Assembly: GCF_004359215.1 (NCBI RefSeq)
Contig: NW_027152180.1
Coordinates: forward strand, 138,312 to 202,311
Direction of reading: 5' to 3'
Source: Bremia lactucae
Lineage: Eukaryota > Oomycota > Peronosporomycetes > Peronosporales > Peronosporaceae
DNA: 64,000 bases
Each line of letters begins with the position of its first letter. Positions within the stretch are counted from its first letter, which is position 1. Below the pieces are notes generated by a model. The model searched no databases, was not told the DNA's origin, and was given only the letters and a program-made list of their open reading frames with translations. Of the stretch, positions 21,085 to 31,498 are shown piece after piece. A program made the position numbers and the translations under genes.

Positions 21085-24000
21085 CCAAAAGGTTATGAGC
21101 CCAACGCCAAATGATCAAGAAGGTCATGTCCAAGCGCCAGCCATCACCCATATCGACGACGACAGAGCCAGTACGGCTTCTGGCGCGGACGAGGGCATGG
21201 CCAGGCTGCTGGAACTGATAACGGACTTGAAAGGAGACATGGGAGCTCGCCTTAATAGGCTTGAGGCCCGCCAAGTCGAGGATGATCAAGGTTCAGTCGT
21301 GTCAGCCGGTAGCAGCACCTTCCGTACGTATGCGGAAGCGCGCACCGGATTCGGCCGGAACATGACGATGGCCTCGCTCGAAGACGAAGTCATGCCTGGA
21401 CCAGCGCGGCAACACGCAGCAGGACCAGGGCAACAAAGGCTGGCTGGAGGGAGAGCCGGTGTAGGTCCAGTTCCTCAGGTGCCACGGGAATCGGCTTTCA
21501 GACCGGTTCCTACACTAGCGTATTTTGCTCCGCAAAGGCCCCTGCAGATCAGGGACCTAAAACTTGCGATCGAAAACTTCGATGGCAAGGAGGTTTATCC
21601 AGGACTAGGGTCGGGATTCGCACCTTGGGGGAAGCGATTTCTACGCCAAGTTCGTATCGCCGAGGAACTTAGTGGGTGCATCTGGACCGAGGACATCAAA
21701 ATGGATGTACTTGGTCGGTATTTGACAGGCAAGGCTGGTCAACATTTTTACAGTCAAGTGGATACATGGTACACCGAGAATCCACAGATATGGTACTCGA
21801 TGGACCGTATGAACCTCAAGTTTGGACCTAGGATCTCAAGGTCACAAGCTTTTAAACTGTTCACGTGTAAGAAAAAGGAGTCGATGTCGTGGAATGATCA
21901 TATGCTCTATCTAATGGCGGTCAGTGACGCAGTCGGAGGCGCACAAGACCAAGTGCTTGAAAATATAGCCAAGTACGCATGCTTCGCAACCGACTTTCAA
22001 GGTGTGCTTCTCGCAAGGTACAATCCTCATCGAGAGGATTACTTACGGCAAGCTGAAGAGTTGGTGAATTTTGCCCAGTTAAATGACCCGGGTATTCGCA
22101 TTGGGTCCAAGTCAACTGTGGCCGTCGTCAAAGGCACTGAAGGAGGTCGGCGCAGAAACGATAAAGAGAGAAAAGTCAAGAAGACTGGAGCGTGTTTCAA
22201 GTGTGGAAAAGAAGGCCACTACAAACGTGAATGTACTAGTGAGCCTAATAACAACTTTACGTTAGCTGTCTCCGACGGCATTGACTCTACCAGCCAATGG
22301 ATACTGGACAGCGTGTCAAGTCGACATTTGGTGACAAAGGCGTCACAGGTAATCGACGCAGTAAAATGCGACGAAGAGTGTTTACTTCCTAATGGGGACA
22401 GCTTGCGTATGCAGCTCAAGGGTACGGCCGAGTTCGTGGTCAGTGTTGACGGCGAAATTCGCCGAGTCAAACTACTCGATGCGTACTACGCAGAAAAGCT
22501 ACCGTTTAACATCATATCCTATGGCAAGATCGAGGAGCGAGGGTTTGAACTTCGTTACGATGGACATAAGCGATCAGTGGTTCGGCGGCGTGATGGTTGC
22601 AAGATTTTTGATGTTGACAAAGACGACAGCAACGTGTTGCTAGTGAATGTTGTTGACACAATTGAGCACAAGGATTTTTTTACGGTTGCAGCAATTGCTG
22701 AGGCTGTCAACACGCCGATTTCGGACCTTCAGATGGGGAGTCTACTCGATTTTCACTTAAGATTTGGACACCTCGCCTATGATACAATCGAATTGATGGC
22801 GAGTGATCCATCGAGTGGAATAAGGCTAACAGACACCGAGCGACCCACTTGCTTAACGTGTGCGCAAGGTAAGCAGCGCCGCAACAAGCAGTGGAAGAAA
22901 GACACGGGTGAGAATGCTCCTATCGATAGGGTGGGTGGTGTGATATGCAGCGATATCAAAGGTCCAATAACGCCGGTCGACAGGTCGGAAACCGATATTT
23001 AATTAATTTTATCGACCACAAGAGTAACTACTGCCGGGTATTCCTCTCCAAGACGAAGGACAAGGCGACTAAGCATTTCGAAAACTTCATGGTCTACTTT
23101 GAAAAGCGATTCAACTGCAAGGTTCACTATCTCCGTACGGATGGAGGTGCCGAGTACAAAGTTGTTGACCCGTTTTGTAAGAATGTGGGTGTGCGTCGCC
23201 AGGTTTCAGAAGCTGACAACCAAGGATCCAACGGAAAAGCGGAAAGGATGCACCAGACATTGATGAACCTGGTGCGATCAATGATTTTCGGTTCGGGACT
23301 CCCGTTGAGCTTCTGGGGTGATGCTGCTGAGTACGCAGCCTACATACTCAACAGAAGCCCAACGCGGAGTAACGTGGGGCGTGCATCACCTATTGAGGTG
23401 CTTACAGGTATCAAACCCAGGCTAACTGATATTGTTATATTTGGATCGCCGTGTACCGCTATTCGGACACCAAAACACAAGGCGCTGGATGGACGTGGAG
23501 AAGCAGGATTGATACTCGGGAAGAACGACGAAGTTAAAGGTTTTCGCGTCTTATTTACTAAGGATCGTGTGGTACGCACAACACAGCATGTGCAGAATAT
23601 CAAGACGCTGAGTGAAGACGCAAATGCACAACTTCATCGTCTGACAGATGGCCAATCAGAACATGAAAGCTCATCAGCTAATTCCTCGATTTCGCTGGAT
23701 GAGAACAGATCCAGTCCTGCTGATTTGGCGACTACAAGTGCAAGTCTAAAGTCTATCGAGACTGACGAATTCTTTGATACCCAACAGACCGATGTAGATC
23801 ATCGGAAGGAGCCACGTGCCTGTACAAAGCCACAAAGGTCACGTGGTAAGCGCGGCGGGCAAGGGAGGCGGTCGAATACCAAGATAATCGCCGAAAAACC
23901 ACGCATGACAACGCGATACTGTGGTAATAAGATACCTCCACGTGAATTTGTTGGAGCAACTTACCGCGTGGATCCAAGTAATTGGAACATGGCTATGAAG

Positions 24001-25595
24001 AGTGACAAGCGCGTGGAATGGGAGCGCGCTGCAAGCGCTGAAATTGACTCGCTGGAAGCAAATGATACGTGGGAGTTGGTTCCACGAACTCAGGAGATGC
24101 GACCACTCCATACCAAGTGGGTCTTCAAAACGAAGACGGATGCCGATGGTAACATCGAGCGTTACAAGGCACGCATGGTAGCGTGTGGCAACGAGCAGTC
24201 GTTCGGCAAGGACTATACCCTGACTTTTGCCGCAGTAATGGATATGACGACCGGGAAAGTCATTTTGGCACTGGCTCAGATATGGGGAGTTCCAGCAAGA
24301 CACGGAGACGTACCTAATGCGTACGTGAAGGCGTCTACGGAGCCGGACCTCAATATCTATTTGTACGTCCCGCAGGGAATGCAAATTAGCAAAGAAGAAA
24401 CTCAGCGACTTGGTGTTGAAACCGCAGGTCAAGTGGTTCTTCAGCTCAAAAGAAGTCTATATGGCTAAAGCAAGCCGGGAGACTATGGTCTCAGCTTCTA
24501 CACTCAGAGCTACTTCGAGTTGGATTTGTGCAGTGTGTGAGCGACTCGTGCCTTTACTTTAAAGTAAATGGTGACGATAGAACGGTCGTGGGGGTATATG
24601 TCGACGATTTGCTGATTACAGGGACGTCTGAGGGGCGAGTGGAAGAAGTATTTGATCTCCTTGTAACGCTGCAGATAAAGAATCTGGGTGCTGTCAGCAA
24701 ATTTCTGGGCATGAGAATCAGTTACTCGGATGAGTGTGGATACGAAATTGATCAAGAAGCTACTATCATCGAGATGCTGATAAAGTTTGGATTACAAGAT
24801 GCGCACTCGGTGATGACGCCAATTGGACTTGATCACGACAATAATACGCACGAGGTGGATACACTACTACCTAAAGAGGGCGTGGTTGGATCTGCATCGG
24901 TGCAGAATTTCCAGTCGATTGTTGGATCGCTTTTATGGCTGGCTCGCTGTACGCGTCCGGATGTAGCATATGCCGTACATCGAGCAACTCGGCGAGCTCA
25001 TGCGCCGACGACGAGCGATTGGCAGCTAGCCAAACAAATTGCTAGATACCTAAAGGGTACTAAAGATGTCAAGCTTCGCTTAGGACGACGAAAAGGTACA
25101 GAAAGATCGATTGTACAACTCACTAGCACAAGTGATGCAGACTTCGCCGGTGATAAGAGCGATAGGAAGTCAGTGAGCGGTGCTATATTTCGTGTGGACG
25201 TTATGATGGTGGGTTGGACCTGTCGGAAGCAGACAACCGTCTCACTGTCAACAATGGAAGCTGAATTCACGTCTGCATCGCATGCTGGACAAGAACTACC
25301 AGGCCTACGTGAGCTTTTATCCGAGTTGGATTTTCTCGTGAAGTTACCCATGACAATGGAAATGGATAACCAAGCGGCCATCCGGCAGATGGAAAATAAA
25401 GAGAGCTCGGCACGCGCCAAGCATATTGATATCAAGCTCAAGTTTATTAAGGACTACGCTAAGAAGGGAATTATAAAACCCAGCTTTGTGTCAACTGAGG
25501 CGATGACAGCAGACATACTGACGAAGGCATTTAGCGCCACTCGCCTGCGAGCACTAATGGAGATGTGCTCATTGTACCGCAGCAAGATGGACTAA
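21059..25595 (+). pseudogene. Copia Gag-Pol polyprotein, two frameshifts, altered protease site
   Basis: Domains in order: coiled-coil N-terminus and gag; CCHC knuckle CFKCGKEGHYKREC (about 22193); protease WILDSVSSRHLV (about 22300), where the usual DSG reads DSV; pre-integrase finger (HLRFGHLAY, CLTCAQGK); integrase with Asp (CSDIKGPI), Asp (LRTDGGAEY) and Glu (GKAERMHQT); RT with YVDDLLITG; RNase H (TSDADFAGDKSD, STMEAEF) and the C-terminal ADILTKAF. A one-base loss near 22985 interrupts the integrase and another near 24466 interrupts RT at YG/LKQAG. Gag starts at the ATG at 21059, which would lie inside the LTR, or at the in-frame ATG at 21095. Not autonomous as it stands. Confidence 0.9.
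21085..21102 (+). other. Copia primer-binding site, half-tRNA type
   Basis: Directly after the LTR comes CCAAAAGGTTATGAGCCC. GGTTATGAGCCC is complementary to the anticodon stem-loop of an initiator tRNA-Met (GGGCUCAUAACC), not to a tRNA 3' end. Drosophila copia is known to prime from such an internal half-tRNA. Confidence 0.65.
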
Positions 25596-25639
25596 AACAA
25601 GGCGTGTAATCAGAAACACACGGCACCGTGAGGAAGGAG

Positions 25640-25900
25640 TGTTGGAAGGCGATGCTGCAGCGGAGTTTCTGGGACTCGCAAGGAGTTTCGAAACGTCTTC
25701 TATTGTAATGGTCACGGAGCGGTGGTTACGGCGAAAGATGAAACGATCCAAGGTCGAGAGGTTTCAAGAAGTATGAGGTGCAAGTAACGCACGATGGACA
25801 GGTAATTCTGACAAGAAGAGAGTTAAGGCTTACATGCATAATATATTCACTTTGTCTTTTGCAAAATAGCACCCATGGAAATTCAATCTGACGTTCAACA
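25640..25900 (+). repeat. Copia 3' LTR (261 bp)
   Basis: It starts TGTTGGAAGG after the purine-rich GAGGAAGGAG, the usual Copia polypurine tract and LTR junction, and ends TTCAACA. TGTTG and CAACA form perfect inverted ends. Confidence 0.85.
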
Positions 25901-25906
25901 CCAAAA

Positions 25907-26250
25907 CCTTTACTGGACACATTTACCTGTGTTTGTTCATTAATTGGATGACTAACGATACAACTGACCAGGTATCGTGTATGTTGGGCGCAAGCGTGAA
26001 TATCACGCTTGCCCTACTTCAAATCCAGGATCTCGGCTCGAGCCCTGAATTTGGCACGTGGTGGCTCAAATGCGTGTCCGAGCCGGGCCTTAAAGACCTC
26101 ATACGACCCAAAGAAAAATGGGTCGTGAATCTTGGGCCTCCGGCTAAGTTGGGGACATGCCAAATTTCACTTTCGTCGCATCATCACTGATACGGTGAGC
26201 TTCTATGGCGTCGTCCGACTCGACGAACCAAGTTACAGAAGCATGGGGTG
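25907..26250 (-). pseudogene. Family C/B-like gag remnant right of the Copia insertion
   Basis: It aligns on the minus strand with the gag region of family B at 35880-36200 (shared CGACCCAAAGA, the TGCTTGCC region and CGTCCAACTCGACAAACC-like stretch). It is the other side of the Gypsy element split by the Copia insertion; the intervening protease is lost. No 5' LTR is recognised further right. Confidence 0.6.
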
Positions 26251-26518
26251 CGTAACCTCTTAACTAGCTTACATAGAGTCACCATACCGAATATTCCTCG
26301 AAGGCAATATTTACTCTATGATAGCCCCTTTTAATTCAGAATAGCTTTATAATAATAGAGAAAACGTCAGATTTATCGAGTTCAGTATAATTATTCGTGT
26401 AACATTCTCGTCTAATTCAAGCCCTTTTGCCAACTTCTGTGGATAACTAACTGGCTTGACCCGTTTGACACGACTGTGTCACATTGTGGTCTCACAGCCA
26501 ATGTAGGGACATCTTAAG
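26251..26518. promoter_or_regulatory. Upstream region of the S41-type gene
   Basis: No gene is seen. This is AT-rich sequence between the end of the Gypsy gag remnant and the ATG at 26519, presumably the old promoter. No clear motif. Confidence 0.3.
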
Positions 26519-28062
26519 ATGATGCGAAGGCCGTGGACGCTGCTGCATCTCGACTGGCTGGGGACGTTGGATGCACTGCTGCAACTCGTAATTATATGGC
26601 CACTTGAGACGTACGAAGCTGTGGCTATTCTTCCCGTCAGCTTCCTTCGCCGCCATGTGCCCGTGTTAGGCGGCGCGCTCGTGGTGCTCATGACGCTTCA
26701 CGGCATCATGCTGCGCCTTTTTCTCGAGCTCCTGCGCGCGATTTTTGCGCGTGTGACATACTCACGCGATCCAGTGCTCACATTCCGCCGATTCTGGTGC
26801 GCAATGCAGGATCACTATGCATTTATGGAGCCTCGATGCGTCGACTGGCAGCTCGTGCGCCAGCTCTTTGGGGATACGATCCAGCAGACCACGAGTGATG
26901 ACGATCTATGGATCGCACTTCAGGAGAGCGTTTCTCTATGCGATGACTCGTCGATTGTAGTCTCGCGCGTGGCTGGTGCCACTGCTGGAGCGCTCGGAGC
27001 GAAACCATTGACGGCTCGAGGACACGTGCTCCCAACTGCCGTGGTGCTGCGATTCCAGCACCAAACTTTGGCAGTTATGGAACGAGAGCATTTAACACAC
27101 GGAGGTCGTAGGTTTGGCAACAATCGCTTCATGTGCGGTATCTTAAATGCAGAAACGAGTCCAGGGTGGCGAATTGGCTACATTTGTCTGACTGCTATGC
27201 GAGGTTTTGTGGAGTTCCCGCTGCCTCAAATGGATGCGTTCATGTCGTCGTGGTCACGAGACGCACGAACATTGAAAATAGAACGAGCAGGGGCTGGACC
27301 GATAATATGTGAAGCCGATGGCGAGTCAAATCGCAGCGCTCTTGCTGTGCCTGAAATTTATGACCTCGAGTCCATGCGGTGGTCTTTTGAAGCAATTTTT
27401 CTTGGCTTAGGCGACGTGGATGGACTAATTTTGGACCTACGCTTTAATCAAGGAGGCGGCTCGCACGTGGCCGCGCTCACGGTCGCGTCGTTCTTTGCCA
27501 AGGATAAGCGAGCCACACTGGCTTACTCGACGGACGAAAAGGTACCAGGAGCGTTGCCTCAGTTTACTAAACGAAGGAATTATTTTGTTCCGTACACGTC
27601 ACGTGGTTCTCGGTATCAAGGTCCACTAGCTGTGCTTCAGAGCCCATTTATTCGGGGGTACGGAGGGTTACTTTGTTAAGGTTATGACCATCATTCTTAC
27701 ATGTGGTGGTACTCTATGACAGGACAGCAGAATTGCTGTGTCTGTCGCTAATGAAGCGGCCGCTTACGACTCGAATTGGTGCGACAAGTGCGGGGAGTCT
27801 GTCTCCCACGCGTCAATTGCGGTTGCCAAATTACTGGACAGTAGAAATTCCGCACCAACGTGTTTTTAGTGCCGACGACCAGCTCTTTGAAGGGATTGGC
27901 ATTCCTCCAAATGAAGCTGTGTCGAGTTCCGAGCTCTTTCCTGCACTAGTAGTCGATGACTTTTTACGTACAAAGCAACGGACGACAGCAAGCGCCTTTG
28001 ATCCGTGCGTACGGAAGGCGATAGACCACATCATGACTGTCAAGTCGGTGCTGGACAAGTAA
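26519..28062 (+). pseudogene. S41 (C-terminal-processing-like) peptidase, frame broken before the catalytic Ser region
   Basis: The first frame (26519-27679, 386 residues) starts with membrane-type helices (LLQLVIIWPLETYEAVAIL; VLGGALVVLMTLHGIML) and continues to a clear S41 core (GDVDGLILDLRFNQGGGSH). The second frame (27703-28062) carries the C-terminal S41 part (TTRIGATSAGSLS, LPNYWTVEIP, FEGIGIPPNE). They differ by a frameshift near 27660-27700. The segment that should hold the catalytic Ser (usually an SAAE-like motif) reads DRTAELL, without the Ser. A small intron from a GTACGG to a CAG at 27721 is conceivable, but its 5' site is poor. I favour a recently broken gene. Confidence 0.65.
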
Positions 28063-28315
28063 TGAGAAAATGCCTTGCCAGTTCTTCCTATCTCAGCGTT
28101 AAGGTGCTTTTTAGCTCATTATTAAGACTCTTTTTATTTGCCGACAAAAGTGCGATTAGCTTTGTGGCTGTAGGCCGTCGGAACTGGCGGCAACTGATGC
28201 ATTGTTAGGAGGGTACAGATAATGGTACATTTGGTCGTGCAGTCGAATATGATTTTGTGACACAATTGACGTCCCATCAAGTCGAACTGCTCTCAATATA
28301 CAAACACAAAACTTG
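28063..28315. other. Convergent 3' spacer
   Basis: The space between the ends of the S41-like gene (+) and the PRMT4-like gene (-). AT-rich 3' untranslated DNA; no gene seen. Confidence 0.35.
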
Positions 28316-29407
28316 TTATTCATTTTGAATAAGCGAAATGATCAATGGCGTACCTTCCATGTCAATGTCATAGCTAAATTTAGTGTTCGCCACAAAATGT
28401 AGATTGCCACTAACACTCTGTGACGCATTGACTGCAATTGGAGTGGCAAGCAAAAGCCGACATTGATACCAATGCGTCCCCACGTCGTGTGGCGATGTAC
28501 TGAGCATGATTCGGGCATCGGATCCGATGAAATCGACGGTAAACCAGCAGCCAAGACCGTGCATAATCGCTGTGCGTTCCACCACAAAATGAAATGGAAA
28601 CTCAAACGTATCGAGTTGCTCGTTGCTAATCTCGGCAAAGTCCAAGACATGCGCTGCATACTTGGAGCTTAGCAACTGATCGGGCGAGAAGTAGCCTACA
28701 ACTGGCTGGGAAAAGTGGTTCGCCAGCGCTCGAGTTCGCAGCGTCGATAAATTAATGCCGTAAAAGTCTTGTTGTTGCCAAAACGCCACCTTGGCCATTT
28801 GCTCTCGGTAGATTGTCTCATCGGTAAACGGCGACATGAACATGGTACCAATGGATGGGAACATCTTGAACCCAGGAGCCTGTCGCCGCCATGTTTTTCC
28901 CGCAGTGACGAAAGTCTCTAGCATGCGTTCATGTACCAGGAAAAAACCCATGGGTTCCGACACAACAATGTCTACCTTCTCAGGAAGCTGCACTTCTTCC
29001 ATTTTGCCCTTGATCACAATAATACGATCGCTAAGTCCGTTGGCAGCGACAAGGTCACGAGCACAATCGGCCATGGAGCTGAGCTCGACGGCGTAGACTT
29101 TGCGAGCCCCAGCCTTGATTGCAAAAAAAGCCAGAATGCCTGATCCCGTGCCTACATCGAGCACAATCTTGTCACGAAAGTCAGTCGGGTTGCAGAGCAT
29201 GGCGCGCTCGTAGGTTCCCGTGCGGACATGATCTTGCAGCATGTTCTGCTGATGTAAGAGCATGCCGTAATACTGCGAGAAAGGGTTGACATCGTCGTCT
29301 TCGTCACTTTTGTTTTTTGTAATGGTGACATTTGAGACGTCATAGGCTTGCAGCTTAGGGCTAATCGCCTTCTTAGCCGCGGTCTGCTGTAGCTTTTGCT
29401 CCGACAT
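28316..29407 (-). CDS. PRMT4: PRMT4/CARM1-type protein arginine methyltransferase
   Basis: A complete 363-residue type I arginine methyltransferase. Seen: SAM-binding motif I VLDVGTGSGILAFF (from residue 82) with the acidic end of strand 2 at Glu108 (YAVE), the double-E loop SEPMGFFLVHERM (Glu151, Glu160), the THW loop GTHWYQCRLL (311-313) and CARM1-like STSPHDVGTHW. The double-E loop and THW context fit PRMT4 better than PRMT1. These enzymes make asymmetric dimethylarginine on histone H3 and transcription or RNA factors in the nucleus. The N-terminal PH-like and C-terminal activation domains of animal CARM1 are absent, leaving only the core. The start is the ATG at 29407. No introns or lesions. 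Confidence 0.93.
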   Translation of the reverse strand: MSEQKLQQTAAKKAISPKLQAYDVSNVTITKNKSDEDDDVNPFSQYYGMLLHQQNMLQDHVRTGTYERAMLCNPTDFRDKIVLDVGTGSGILAFFAIKAGARKVYAVELSSMADCARDLVAANGLSDRIIVIKGKMEEVQLPEKVDIVVSEPMGFFLVHERMLETFVTAGKTWRRQAPGFKMFPSIGTMFMSPFTDETIYREQMAKVAFWQQQDFYGINLSTLRTRALANHFSQPVVGYFSPDQLLSSKYAAHVLDFAEISNEQLDTFEFPFHFVVERTAIMHGLGCWFTVDFIGSDARIMLSTSPHDVGTHWYQCRLLLATPIAVNASQSVSGNLHFVANTKFSYDIDMEGTPLIISLIQNE

Positions 29408-29664
29408 CGTCTAAGTGGTATATTGATGGTCAACTGGAGTAACTTTTGATTATGTTAAACACAGAAATTGGTTTTTGCGATTTGTAAAATAAATATTATC
29501 ACCTGGAAGAGAAATAAAATAGAATAACTAATGTTTATCTTTGTGGATAATATTATCGATATTACCATACATGGTTTATAGCGTCCAGTATTTGATTTAA
29601 TTTTTAAATAATCCCCACCCCAGCTGCTAGACGCGCGAATGGACAGTGAGCAATGAGCCACTAG
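29408..29664. promoter_or_regulatory. Upstream region of PRMT4 gene, ending at an LTR insertion
   Basis: About 257 AT-rich bases separate the PRMT4 ATG from the family B LTR. The LTR therefore sits close to the gene's promoter. No sequence motif is certain. Confidence 0.35.
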
Positions 29665-30104
29665 TGTAACGGGGCACTACCGACTTGTACTGCTTCAGTA
29701 CAAGTCCACTTCGCACTGCCTCAGTGCGAGTGGTGCCTCACGTCACTTCACGTACACTAGTACGTGCAGAGGAAGTCGACTCTTTAAATCACTTGCTTTA
29801 AAGAGGGTTAATTAAAAACTGTATTAATACAATTCAGTTCTTCTTGTCTATCTACTTATTCCTAACTTTATTATTTACTAATACAAAACATGGAATAAAA
29901 TCTTATCTGTATTTCTCTTTGCGCGCGTCCAGCGCTGACTGGACCGCGGAGAAAGTAGATATAATGGTCTATATCTACCAATGGATAAGCTTTTAGAATA
30001 TTACCATGTAAAGTAATATTCTCCAAATATTATCTACCTTTTAGATAATATATTAATTAACAACTTTTAAGTGTCAATTTCATGTAACGATACACCCCGT
30101 TACA
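29665..30104 (-). repeat. 3' LTR, family B copy 1 (440 bp)
   Basis: Starts TGTAACGGGG and ends CCCCGTTACA: 10-bp perfect inverted termini, much longer than the usual TG/CA. On the internal side it abuts the purine tract. Confidence 0.9.
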
Positions 30105-30118
30105 TCACTCCTCCCTTA
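30105..30118 (-). other. Polypurine tract, family B copy 1
   Basis: On the minus strand TTAAGGGAGGAGTGA directly precedes the LTR, the plus-strand primer site. It fixes the element's direction as right to left. Confidence 0.8.
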
Positions 30119-30221
30119 AACGACAATCACTCTGACTGTCATTGGGTAGAGTGGTCACTATAAGACCACTTTATTAATAATGATGTTGATTGGTCAGAAC
30201 CATCATTTTTAATTCTATCGC

Positions 30222-30668
30222 ATGGTTAACAAGTCCATGCGGTATGCGAAGAGTGCGGCGCCTTCGGCTGCGGTTCATGCATCCGTGGGCGACGCATTAT
30301 TGTCTCTTGCGGCAGACGTTCCGTCTGCCGTAGTGTCAACTTCTCCCGCAAATTTTTTTTTTTTAAATGTTGCGGGTGCACGTATTGATATGCCACGTGA
30401 ATGCGACCCCTCTTTGGAAGTCGACTACAAATGCGAGTCGGACGAAATGGCCGACTCGGGGAGATCAGAACAGTCGCCTGATCATCGTCAGGCGCTAACT
30501 ATGAGCCTTCGAATGAGGGGGCTCATTCAAGTAGACGTGCTGATAGCCTTTGCTACAGCATGTTCAGTTCCAACGATAAGGATGATTCCTCATCGCCAGC
30601 ACCGTCTCTCGTGCCGTCACCAGCACATATTTCTGTGTGTAGTGATACGATGGCGTAAGCCATCGTAA
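30222..30668 (+). CDS. Antisense ORF-a, first part (family B)
   Basis: A 148-codon frame from an ATG about 120 bp inside the 3' LTR, on the strand opposite gag-pol. The N-terminal half is Ala/Ser-rich, followed by DPSLEVDYKCES, which matches DPSLIVDYNES in family A (about 40630) and, more loosely, EIMVDYESQ in family D (about 58570). The end looks out of frame from about codon 95 (loss of acidic composition), so it probably continued into the next frame originally. Unknown function; likely disordered. Confidence 0.5.
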   Translation: MVNKSMRYAKSAAPSAAVHASVGDALLSLAADVPSAVVSTSPANFFFLNVAGARIDMPRECDPSLEVDYKCESDEMADSGRSEQSPDHRQALTMSLRMRGLIQVDVLIAFATACSVPTIRMIPHRQHRLSCRHQHIFLCVVIRWRKPS

Positions 30669-30696
30669 TAAAAGCTCTTGCTGTACCCCTGCTTCA

Positions 30697-31157
30697 GTGG
30701 GTACCGCTCAGGGGATCGTAGACACTAAAATGTCTCGTCTTGCGTCTGAGAAGAAGCCGTGGTTTTTGCCCGAGCAGCTAATTAATAGCTTGGCTGGAGA
30801 GACTACTCCTCATAATAAATATTTTTTATTTATTGCGACAAAGCTACATGGCCTTGATCCCAGCGCGAAGAACTTTAGCGCGAAAGAAGATTTTTATCGC
30901 GATGCTTTTTTCAAGCATCGGTATAGTGGCAACAATAGCGAGATCAAGTCTCGCTTATGCAAGCCCGGAGGGCGTTAATTCGCAATGTCAAAGACATTGG
31001 ACGCGAAGCCTGGCTTCAAAGACTTAATGCAATTCGCGATAAGTTTGAGAAACGAACTCCAACCGGTGCAAAGTATGAATTGCATCGGTTGTCACGTGAG
31101 GCTGGGCTTCCATGCCTCACGTGGGGTGATCGGGTGATCCCTGTCCGTGTTGTGTAG
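30697..31157 (+). pseudogene. Antisense ORF-a, conserved block (family B), one frameshift
   Basis: Frames 30697-30978 and 30957-31157 together carry SEKKPWFLPEQLINSLAG, YRDAFFKH, IGREAWLQRLNAIRDKFEKR, AKYELHRLSREAGLPCL. The family C counterpart is at 17981-18552, a third copy at 12519-12850 and a short fourth at 43968-44090. The block is helical and charged with no metal-binding pattern. It lies between chromodomain and 3' LTR on the strand opposite pol, so its transcript would have to start in or near the 3' LTR running inwards. Confidence 0.6.
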
Positions 31158-31306
31158 ACAACTCGAAGAGGGTAAAAGGGGATGTCTATTCCCATTCTTC
31201 GCCCTGGGGAAGGGCTCGCATCTCTATTGAGATGCGCGATGCGATTGACGTTTTGCAATCGATTTACACGCGTCAGGGGCGCGTGTTTTCCGATGGACCT
31301 TCCGAT

Positions 31307-31498
31307 CTATCGGATGGGTCTCGTCATACTGACGGACGAGGCCCTCAACGACAATTTGCAGCTGGGAACGAGGTTCCAGCTGTCATGTGAAGGTGGATAA
31401 CCGTGCCAGCGAACAAGATAACTCATTCGCTCCCCCTTCACATCACGGTAATTTTGAACAGGTTCCACAAGGAAACGTCGACCACCGTGGGAATCCAC
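31307..31498 (-). CDS. Chromodomain at the end of family B pol
   Basis: Reads RRFLVEPVQNYRDVKGERMS, then YLVRWHGYPPSHDSWNLVP, a chromodomain closing the pol frame. The aromatic residues usual for methyl-lysine binding are partly kept (Tyr, Trp). It overlaps the antisense frame on the other strand. Confidence 0.8.
   Translation of the reverse strand: MDSHGGRRFLVEPVQNYRDVKGERMSYLVRWHGYPPSHDSWNLVPSCKLSLRASSVSMTRPIR

Larger units (their letters stand above)
20855..25900 (+). mobile_element. Ty1/Copia retrotransposon nested in the family C element
   Basis: A 5-kb plus-strand element with LTRs at both ends and gag, protease, integrase, RT and RNase H in Copia order. The right LTR (25640-25900) begins TGTTG and ends CAACA; the left LTR (20855-21084) lacks about the first 30 bp. 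The remaining LTR sequences are nearly identical, differing at only a few sites, so insertion is recent compared with the Gypsy copies around it. Family C pol lies to its left and family C gag to its right. I find no target duplication, expected if the left end was deleted. Confidence 0.9.

Noticed and set aside
23839..24432. A 197-codon minus-strand frame opposite the Copia RT
   Set aside because: No coiled coil, no second copy and no shared position. It shows that length alone is not evidence for an antisense gene, which is why I relied on codon-position counts and protein matches for the Gypsy ORFs.
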